Source: Datura wrightii
Lineage: Eukaryota > Streptophyta > Magnoliopsida > Solanales > Solanaceae
Assembly: GCA_035772735.1 (NCBI GenBank)
Contig: JASDFA010000018.1
Location: 141,613,501-141,677,500 of the forward strand
Length of the DNA: 64,000 bases
Reading direction: 5' to 3'
Positions within the stretch are counted from its first letter, which is position 1, and the number at the start of each line of letters is the position of its first letter. Both the position numbers and the translations under genes were made by a program. The notes beneath the pieces are model-generated. The model had not been told where the DNA came from, ran no database searches, and was given only the letters and a program-made list of their open reading frames with translations. This document shows, in pieces, positions 56,440-64,000 of the stretch.

Positions 56440-57700
56440 TCTCTAGCTTTGACTGCCCAACCTCTCCATCTCGTGCAATGGGAGGCATATATATTCCACC
56501 TCGACCATTGCAGTGGCCATCATTCTTTCTCCATTATCCATCGCGCTTACAACCTCGGCTCCTGTCTCTATACCCATTTCGGTTGTCTGTATTGGTTCCA
56601 ACCTTGGTTTCCAGAACCTTGACACCAATTTTTTTGTCCAGAAGCTTGGGCGTTGTCTCGAAAACCCGCCACCTAGTTGTCCAGGAAATTTGCCTCCTCC
56701 TCAAAATCAGTGTTATCTGGCCTGGGCTCCAGTCCTTGTGTCCCCACTGCATTTACCTTTTTGGCTCTATCTCCCATAATGTCCTTTGTAAGCAAATCCA
56801 ACGATGTATGTGTATGAGCCAATTCCTGGTCGCATTCTTCTTCCTTTCTATGTTAATCTGCAGACAAACCAAAAACATATGTATCGGCTTCTGTATCTGC
56901 CTCCCTGGTATGCCATGCCCTATTTGTTTTGGTCACCTTATCAAGGATAGTAGCATCTTGCTCCCAGGTCTGACTCATCAATGCTCCACCTGCCATCGTG
57001 TCTGCCACAGATTTTGTTCTATTATTTAGAGACCTGAAAAAAATTTCCAACAAACTATCATCCAGAATCTTATGGTTTGGACACTTCGTCAACTTCTTCT
57101 TGAACCTCAGCCAGATTTCATGAAGTGCCTCAGTTTTGAGCTATCAGAAATTATAAATCTCATCCTTAAGCTGCAACATTCTGGAGTGGGGAAAGAATCT
57201 CCCCAATAAGGCTTGCTTAAGTTCCCTCCAGTTGCTTATGGAGTCATTGGGCAACGTCAATAACCATAAAATGGCATCCCCTGACAGAGAAAAGGGGAAT
57301 AGTCTGAGCCTGATGTCATCTTGGCTAATTCCAATGAAGTTTATCAAGTGCAGGTTGGTGTCATCCGCTGCGTGACCACTGAACACCCCTTTCAGGTTTA
57401 ACAGTTGAATCATGGTTCTCGTGATGTCAAATTTGGCCCCAGTGGGCAGTTGTGGTGGTACTATTACTCCAGTTTACCAAACTTAATAAATGTCTGGGCC
57501 CTTATAATCAAAGCACTGAGGGGAAATTCTATGACTTCTGTTGCCTTGACCATGTCGTCCGACATTAACAACCTCATCTCTGGCTTCTTCTGCATCCTGA
57601 AGTGCAGCTTGTCGAGCTAGCTCGGCTTGCCTAGCTTCTTCAGCCATGCGGGCATCTCTCCATTCCTTGTTTTCCATTTTGTGCAGTGTTCATTCAATTT
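56440..57700 (-). pseudogene. Athila-type gag (Ath1, right copy)
   Basis: Minus-strand blocks: AEEARQAELARQAALQDAEE (57650-57590, a helical start), MIQLLNLKGVFSGHAADDTN (57413-57355), IRLRLFPFSLSGDAILWLL (57313-57258), WRELKQALLGRFFPHSRMLQLKDE (quoted in part, 57235-57155), then RFKKKLTKCPNHKILDD and RSLNNRTKSVADTMAGGALM (57100-56980), and a Gly/Asn/Trp/Arg-rich tail (56680-56520). This is the capsid core of Athila gag. It is broken by a stop near 57144, a shift and several later stops. It lies between a primer site (57853-57870) and protease, as expected. Confidence 0.85.
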
Positions 57701-57875
57701 CAGGGTTCAACGAAATCAGGGGATTTCCACTACTACAAGTTCTTGGCATCCACCAAAAAAAAACCTGTGGGTATCACAAACAAAAGAAAACGTAATTAAG
57801 GAAATACCTACCAAAATTCAAATACAAGCAATTAATCTATTCTTAGCCGTATTCCCAGGCAACGACGCCACTTTT
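57701..57875 (-). other. Leader and tRNA-Asp-type primer site (Ath1 right LTR)
   Basis: Minus-strand TGGCGTCGTTGCCTGGGA at 57870-57853, two bases off TGGCGCCGTTGCCGGGGA, five bases from the LTR. The rest is an A-rich leader matching 6190-6260. Confidence 0.75.
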
Positions 57876-58246
57876 TGATAAAGCTCAAACCACATCTCCT
57901 GCTGATGTATAAAGCGGACGTTGTCAATTAAGAACCCAACTAGAGGTTGGGGTGGAACCCACAAGGAATATGAAAGATATAGACTAATGCTGGTAAGTGC
58001 ACTAGTTAGTTACTTACTCCAATTTGGGGTATACACACGTGATCAATACCAATGCTTAATTGTAGAACTGATAACTAGGATTCATCCGAACGACTGGTTC
58101 GTCCCTATTGGATGATTAACTCAATCACCGAGTCAGGTCTCATGAGCGATTTCAAATTAACCGTTATCAATTTGTTCCAAATTTAACTATCCTGCGATAG
58201 AAACTCAATTTAATACAATGATCATTAAGATTAAGGCTTTGTTGTA
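57876..58246 (-). repeat. Ath1 LTR, right copy, cut by Tek4b
   Basis: TGATAAAGCTC start, with GAACCCAACTAGAGGTTGGGG, GACTGGTTCGTCCCTATTGG and CAATTTGTTCCAAATTTAAC, as in 8859-9310 (a stretch near 58028 is missing). At 58247 the text changes to the Tek4 LTR. The remainder would lie beyond the right edge. Confidence 0.8.
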
Positions 58247-60292
58247 TGTCCCCCCCCACCTTAGCAGGCATGACTGACACCTAGTACCATACTAGGATCT
58301 AAACTGACCTGACTGGCTTATGCACTTCTGGTGTGCGCCTGCTCTTCAAATCAAGAGAACGAGGAGCTATATCTCGGATGTAAACACAGCCTCCGGCCGA
58401 CAAAGACGCATAACTACCTGTAAAATAAAATATCTTATCAACAACATGCAATAAAAGGTAATCCTATGCGGGACGACAAGACCACCATGCTGTCTAGTTA
58501 TGTCATAAGGAAGACAGGCAATCAGAACTATACTATGGCTGACAAGGCTGCTAACTAATAGCTAAACTAGGCCCCATCGACCATTACGCAAAAGAAAACA
58601 TACATAGGCCCTACACAGCCAACAACAAAAGTATCACTGGAAATCTGTAACCTGCAAGCCTCTAAGAGTGGAATAATGGTTGGGACAGGGCCCCGACCTA
58701 CCCATAAATTGTACAATCAAAAGGACAAACCTTCTAACTAACAACTATAGGGCAAAGGAGCTGATTAGACTGCTGACTCAGTTGATGACTAGGAGGTCCT
58801 GAATCGCATCTTCCCCTACCTGCATGCAAGTAATACAACACCCCAAAGATGGGTGTCAGTACAACATCTACCAAATATGTAAGGCAAAGTATGAAAATGA
58901 CTAAATAATATTGATAAGGAAGCTGAAATAATACAATAAGAGGGATAGAGAGTTAATCTGAATGACTTTACAACCTACTATATAACTAACAATAAATACT
59001 GCAAATAAAAACCTTACCTAGCCCCCATAATCCCAAAAGGCACAACCAACACAGAATAACCCGCTCGGTGCCCCCATAAGCCCTGGAGAGTTCACTTAAA
59101 TCTATATACAGAAGGTAAAAATTAGACTATAGGTAACTACAGCCACCCTACCGGTCTCCTAGGTCTGCAACTGAGCCCGCTCGACTCCTGATCTGTAGCT
59201 GTGTCTGAGTCCGGTGGACTCCTAATAACTGCACCCTGGGCACCAGGCTCGACGAGGGTCAGTGATGTCGATACGACATAAAAATAATAGTCCAGCCATG
59301 GAATGGACTGTAATATGGCCCTTGGGCCTCTGCATCGTCCCTTGGGATGGAATATTGCTCCTTGGAGCAATGTCATATAGCCTTGTAGGTGTCGACATAG
59401 CTAGTAACCCTGGAGTTGATAACGGAAGTCTATACAGGGCATGGTCAATCCCAATCTGAACAGGCAACACTAATCTCAGACTAGTAATAGCAGCTAACCA
59501 CAATAATCATGCTTCTGGTGTTCTTACGAGAGTTTAGGTCATATTATGGCATGACATTAACAACATACCTCGAATGCTGATTTTTGAATTAACTGGGGAG
59601 GTTCAACTTGAAAATTGTTGTCCTTTCCAACTGTAAACTCTATGCTGAGAAAATAGAACTAATTTCAATACTGAAGTCGAAAAATATCGATAATGATAAT
59701 AGAATTAACTTAATCCAACATTGAATAACTCAGCCGAAAATCTATAATTTCCTGCGAATTCAGAAGGGAGAAATGCTTACCTAATGCCTGTTACCGAGTA
59801 GGAATCAATTTGGAGCAATTTTGACAACTTTTACTCAATGTAGTTCTGGTTTGCCGAGCGAATTTCTTAGAAATAACTCTGTAGTAATGCTTCAAGTAGG
59901 CGAACTCGTTACCCAAAGTGAATTTGAGATTGAAAGCATCTGGTAGTGTAATCGGACGAAAAACTATTGAAATTCGCAAGCTCTTCTATCTCTGGTCATG
60001 GGATCATTTAGGAAATGATATAAATGAGAGAGGGTAGTATATATATACATAGGACGAGGGGGGGGGCGCCCAAAGCGCCAAGGCTACCCTATATCGCACC
60101 CCTCCGTGTGCTAGTGTGCCTGGTGCGCCGTGCTGGGCAGTGCCCTGTCGGCTGGTGTGTCGCGCTGGACCCCACAGCCTCGCCTCACCCAACCCTGCTT
60201 CCAAGGTTTTTCTCCCACGCGTCATGCTCTTCTTATTTGTCACAAATCCACATGTATGCCTACTAGCCGTTGACATTTTACATGGTGTAACA
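58247..60292 (-). repeat. Tek4b 3' LTR (2.05 kb)
   Basis: Plus strand from TGTCCCCCCCCACC to GGTGTAACA. It shares with the solo LTR at 17603-20187 the GCATGACTG(A/G)CACCT start, the AAACACAGCC(T/C)CCGGCCGAC block (58383), GGGACAGGGCCCCGACCTAC (58682), and the GC-rich block plus TATA near its other end (60030-60180). It is shorter than the solo copy by internal gaps. Confidence 0.85.
60035..60048 (-). promoter_or_regulatory. TATA box of the Tek4b LTR
   Basis: Minus-strand GTATATATATACTA, preceded in element sense by a GC-rich block (60058-60180) with GGGGGGGCGCC and GTGCGCCGTGC words. Confidence 0.45.
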
Positions 60293-60312
60293 TCCTCCCC
60301 CCCTCCCCCCCG
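60293..60312 (-). other. Polypurine tract (Tek4b)
   Basis: The plus strand reads TCCTCCCCCCCTCCCCCCCC; the minus strand is a G-run polypurine tract right against the LTR start. Confidence 0.75.
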
Positions 60313-60663
60313 AGGAACATTCGGCCTCGAATGTCATCCTCAGGCTTAAAGGAGTTAAATCTCTTAACTAAGATTTAGAAAAATTTCAGCAGAGTCTCCT
60401 CTGTATTACGGACTATCCAAAAAACCTGAAATGCAGAAAAGTCCTTCACAGGCGCGTCACAGGATGCTATAAAAAGCTATGTCATCACAAAGAGGTAACC
60501 AGCTAAACAGTACTGATAACTGATAACATAAGAAATAAAATAGCAGCTCAATAATAACATCACCTTAACTGTATAATCTGAATCAATCCCAGAACAAGTG
60601 AGGATATTTAGACCTCATGTCATCCTCTGCTTCCCAGGTTATCTCTTCTTTATTCCTGTTCCT
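60313..60663 (-). other. Tek4b 3' untranslated region
   Basis: It contains the GAATGTTCCTCGG / CATTCGAGG motif (minus, near 60330-60310) usual between integrase and polypurine tract in this lineage. Otherwise I see nothing coding. Confidence 0.5.
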
Positions 60664-61111
60664 CTATAGTACTTTAACTGAGGCTACATCTTTAGTCCTT
60701 AACCTATGAACTTGTCGATCTAGAATGGCCACTGGAACCTTTTCGTAAGCTAACTCCTCAGTACTCTGAACGTCCTCAACTGGCACAATTCGGGACAGAT
60801 TCCCTATACACTTTTGGAACATTGACACGCGAAAGACTAGGTGGACAACTTCTAGTTTTGGAGGCAATTCTAGCTCATATGCCACTACGCCTATTCTTCG
60901 AAGGATTTGATATGAGAAAATAAATCTAGGGCTAAGCTTGTCCTTTTTGCCGAACCTCATCACGCCTTCATGGGAGAAACCTTGAGAAATACCCAATCGT
61001 TAACCTCAAATTCCAAATCTCTATGTTGTACATCGGAATAAGACTTCTGGCAACTCTGGGCTATTAACAAGCATTCCCTAATGAGCTTTACTTTCTATTC
61101 TGACTGGTGAA
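60664..61111 (-). pseudogene. Chromovirus integrase C-terminus (Tek4b), cut by Ath2b
   Basis: The minus strand starts, after the Ath2b insertion, with degraded SCQKSYSDVQHRDLEFEVNDW (quoted in part, near 61050-60990). A frameshift then leads to GVMRFGKKDKLSPRF, SYQILRRIGVVAYELELPP, VHLVFRVSMFQKCIG, YEKVPVAILDRQVHRL and ASVKVL (60964-60666). This is the same GPY/F-type module as at 539-946, in a distinct subfamily. The catalytic core is missing from the window. Confidence 0.85.
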
Positions 61112-62784
61112 TGTTGTGCCCCAGCGCACGCGCAAGCATACGCAGTCGTACAAGTAATATACTGGCCCTTTTTCAGAGCCAGATGTTGAACCCACAGGGG
61201 CTGGACCACTTCAGTGAATTATCAAGTTCGAGTGTTAATTAATCTTCACAAGTGTTGATTATAGAAATTTCAGAAAATTCTAATTAAGTCTAGGGGTGAT
61301 CACAAAATAATCGAGAAACAACACAAGAAACAACTAGAGTAAGGAATAATAATCATGCAATGCTACGATTCACATGGGTTTGAGTATGAAAACTTCAGTT
61401 GTTGTCTCAAATAGTAAAAATGCAATGTCACGGTCTTTCGAGCCTCTAAACACGACAAACTAGTCTCACCCAACATCATTGAGAGGGGATGTAACGTCCT
61501 AATTCGTGAGCAATTTAACTACGTGGATATGGTTAACGGAGTTTATGCCCTTGATTATGGACATTCGTACCTCTAATCATTTAACCTAATTTAGCTTCAC
61601 AACTACTTCAACGAGTGGTGATGTGACAATTCTAAGTCGGTGTCTAGTCCATCCCGTTTTAATAACCAAGCAAGGCAAATTAGGTATAGTTTCTATCCTA
61701 ACCACTAATCCAATCACAAAGATAAGAACTTGCTCCTTACATTCTTGTGTTCTAGCCTAGGGTTACTCTTTCAAGATTTTACCTAAACTTAATGAGTGTT
61801 TTTTCATGGTGATCAAGCATAAAAATAATAATAATAAAGAATGTCAGACAAAACAACAACTAAAACTCAAACCAATGAAGAATTCATGCATTTACAATCA
61901 TATCATGTGGCCTCAACCCTAGAGGAAGGGTTTTAGCCACTCATGTTCGTACAAATACTTAAAAACATGATACAAGTAGGTTACTTACAAGAATAGTTAA
62001 AAGAGAATGCAAAATAACGAACCCTAGGTAGAGTTCTTCCTTTCTCCCTTCACTCCTTTTCCATTGCTCTCAAAATATATCGTGATAAAATGATTTTAGG
62101 AGCTAAGTATCCTTTTTATACTAAGTGAGAATTTACAAAAATTGGCCGGCCATAAACTCTCTCCGTGTCACGCCCATCGCAGTAGGTTGCCTTCGTAACG
62201 CGGAGCAAACACGTAGGGCTACTGGAATTTCCGAACATTTGCATGTCATGGCAGTGTTGTGCATGTTTCCCAGCATGGAACGATATTTATCACACAGGCT
62301 GCAGGGCGTGGCACAGAGCCATCGCACTGCTGCTGCCCTGTCCCTCAAGCGCGCGCGCATGCCTTTGTGTTGCACGACAGTGAACGCGACACAGGGCCAG
62401 CGTGACACGCTGCCTAGCCCGCTACACACGTTGCCGCGCAGGCGCACTGCTCGGCAGCATCTCGCGCGCACATGGCATGAGCATGGAACGATGCTAGGCA
62501 CGGCACACGAACAGCGTGGCATGCTGCCTGATGCGGCCAGCCTTGCCTTGGCATGTCCACTTGCCTTAGTTTGCAATATGATCCGAACTCCCTTCCTTCA
62601 CTTCAACCATCATTATTTAGTCCCTCATATGCATTTTACACCTACAAAACATGGTGTAATCATATTGGTTAGTTTAGGCTTATCAATATTCATAATCATA
62701 TGAGAATATAATCAATTAAATTGACAAAGACGCTTAAATTAAGTTATAAAATAACACCTAGACATGTAATTATGACCAAGATCA
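61112..62784 (-). repeat. Ath2b 3' LTR (1.67 kb)
   Basis: Plus strand from TGTTGTGCCCCAGCGC to TGACCAAGATCA. It is the reverse complement of the Ath2 LTR layout: GGCCCTTTTTCAGAGCC near 61171, TATCATGTGGCCTCAACCCTAG near 61900, GC-rich block 62160-62560, and the TTGGTCATAATTAC start at its high end. It is more diverged from the Ath2 copies at 14113-25610 than those are from each other. The 192-codon and 147-codon open frames over the GC-rich block lie on opposite strands and are LTR sequence. Left flank GTGAA; the partner is outside the window. Confidence 0.85.
62111..62120 (-). promoter_or_regulatory. TATA box of the Ath2b LTR
   Basis: Minus-strand TATAAAAAGG, just after the GC-rich block in element sense. 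The context differs from the TTTACTATAAATA of Ath2. Confidence 0.45.
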
Positions 62785-64000
62785 CTACCCCACACTTAAA
62801 GCCTTGTTCTTCCTCGAACAACTCTATTACATCTAATGCACATAAAGAACTCATACATAGCTAATTGAAGCAAGAAAATTCAAGCTAAGGCTAGACTGAT
62901 TGTTTTAGATAGCATGTTAAAAATAACGCATGCAAGATATAACCACTAAAATCCCATATAAGTCTGTTAAGACTTCCTAGCCTCAAGAATTGACTTTCAA
63001 ACTCAACAAACCCATGCAAATTAACCAACCAAGAAATCCTACATGAATTTTATCCTTCATCAAACATGTTCCCTCACAACAAGTGAGTTACCCATTTTTT
63101 CACTCATCATTTTTAAACTTATGACATATATGGGTGAATGAATAAGAAATAAGCTCACTCTCGCAAAGAATTCAGATGCGACATGTATTGACCCATATGT
63201 TTGCCTTTAGTGTTTTACTCCACTAATTTGGGAATGTTTGAAAGTAAGATCAAGTAGGACTTAGTGGGTTGTAATGTAGGCTCAGGGGCGGGTAGGTACT
63301 ATCATGGCCAGTAATAGTGACTATCTTCCCTAGGCGCTTTTAATCTATCACACTTTCAGTAGGAATTTCCATCCTCTTACTTCACCTTTAATCATTTCAA
63401 CTCCCATTTTTCTCTTTTGTTTCCCCATTTCATTAGGCACATTTAAGATGTTAGTAAGGGGCACTTGAGGAATTTTCTTTCTTTTTTGCTCTTGTATTCT
63501 TTTACTTCCTACCAACCCTTATTCATTTTTAAACAAGTGCACCTCTAGTCTTTTCTTTTACTCCCACAACTACTCTTTCCTTTCTTCTTCCAACTCCTCA
63601 CGCCTTAACTCTCTTTCATTTTCAGTTAAGAGCATATGAGTTTTGGATCAAATTCAAGGCTAATGAAAAGAAAAGATTAAGCTTATTTTGTGGCTAGCAA
63701 GGAATAGGCCAAAGGCTCAATGGGGCTAACTAGGATCATATGAAAAGGTAGGTAAAGCGAGGGATAAAAATTAGGCTCATGCAAAGAAATACCTAAATCA
63801 TCTCCTACAATCAACATTCCTTATTTCATTTTGTATACACGCTAGGCAAGTTCATTTCAAAACCTTATACTCACAGCACATGCTCAATTCAAGAACAATT
63901 CAGCAGTCTCTTAACTCAACTAATCACAAGAATTTAGGATTAAGCTTTAAGCACATAGAGTCACATCCAAGAGCCTAGGTGCTCAAACAAAGTTATACAC
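62785..64000 (-). repeat. Ath2b 3' internal region, runs off the window
   Basis: It starts at the polypurine tract (plus CTACCCCACACTTAAAGCC) and is collinear in reverse with 24045-22860: CCTTGTTCTTCCTCGAACAA, GTTGTAATGTAGGCTCAGGG (63269), GGCGGGTAGGTACTATCATG, pyrimidine-rich tracts, and CACATAGAGTCACATCCAAG near 63953. Non-coding. Confidence 0.8.

Larger units (their letters stand above)
5128..58246 (-). mobile_element. Ath1 Athila-like backbone array, split by nested insertions
   Basis: Read on the minus strand, the pieces 58246-51072 and 11492-5128 make one array: LTR (broken by Tek4b at 58247), primer site, gag, protease, a large pol deletion, an accessory ORF, a 3' region, LTR (10438-8859), a second truncated 3' region, LTR (7980-6296), primer site, and gag again. 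The two halves are joined logically by the perfect CTAAC duplication at 11488-11492 and 51072-51076 around the Tek1b tower. The three LTRs imply a tandem array from unequal recombination. All coding parts are decayed. Confidence 0.7.

Noticed and set aside
56403..57029. A 208-codon plus-strand frame
   Set aside because: It is exactly antisense to Athila gag, which has family-specific blocks on the minus strand.
62125..62703. A 192-codon frame with an overlapping 147-codon frame on the other strand
   Set aside because: Both cover the GC-rich promoter block of the Ath2b LTR. GC-rich DNA has few stops; the frames are not kept in the other Ath2 LTRs.
1..64000. A hidden functional gene system (defence, biosynthesis, symbiosis)
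   Set aside because: Every stretch with protein-like signal belongs to a retroelement, and the rest is LTR or untranslated sequence. I saw no host exon, intron pair or conserved non-element ORF.

Overview
This is plant nuclear DNA made almost entirely of old, broken, nested LTR retrotransposons. I found no intact gene, no host gene, no RNA gene and nothing bacterial. Two Ty3/gypsy groups are present. Chromovirus (Tekay/Del-like) remnants have a tRNA-iMet primer site (TGGTATCAGAGC). Athila/Tat-like remnants have a tRNA-Asp-type site (like TGGCGCCGTTGCCGGGGA) and Athila-style gag and protease. The long LTRs, their motif style and the accessory ORF suggest a large asterid genome, probably Solanaceae. 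That is recognition, not proof. Working family names used here: Ath1, Ath2, Ath3 for Athila-like; Tek1 to Tek5 for chromovirus-like.

Layout. The backbone is a minus-strand Ath1 array, visible at 5128-11492 and 51072-58246. Three insertions break it. (1) At its left end, in gag, a Tek3 LTR (3573-5127) is itself cut by a Tek1 element running in from the left edge (1-3572). (2) In its 3' region sits a second Tek1 element at 11493-51071, flanked by a perfect 5-bp duplication CTAAC. (3) In its right-hand LTR sits a minus-strand Tek4 element (from 58247), cut in turn by a minus-strand Ath2 element (61112 to the window end).

The 39.6-kb Tek1 insertion is a tower. Its gag holds an Ath2 composite with three LTRs (14113-25610, perfect duplication CACCA), whose middle LTR carries a Tek4 solo LTR (17603-20187, perfect duplication GGCTT). 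Two bases further on is Tek2 (25618-49398). Tek2 contains an Ath3 element in its 5' LTR (28183-33120) and a Tek5 element with LTRs of about 4.4 kb in its gag (34073-44505, duplication CGTGT/CGTAT). Nesting reaches four levels.

Coding remnants are gag, protease, one reverse-transcriptase piece, integrase tails and one accessory ORF. All carry stops, frameshifts or deletions. No family has a complete pol here, so nothing in the window looks able to move by itself. Regulatory structure survives better: TATA boxes in several LTRs, each next to a GC-rich or motif-rich block, plus primer sites and polypurine tracts.

I found no previously undescribed functional system. The most useful observations are the exact reconstruction of the nest, three multi-LTR tandem arrays, short sequence words shared by unrelated LTR families, and a conserved hairpin and 3' block common to three Athila-like families. 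All similarity statements are by eye; no alignment or database search was run.
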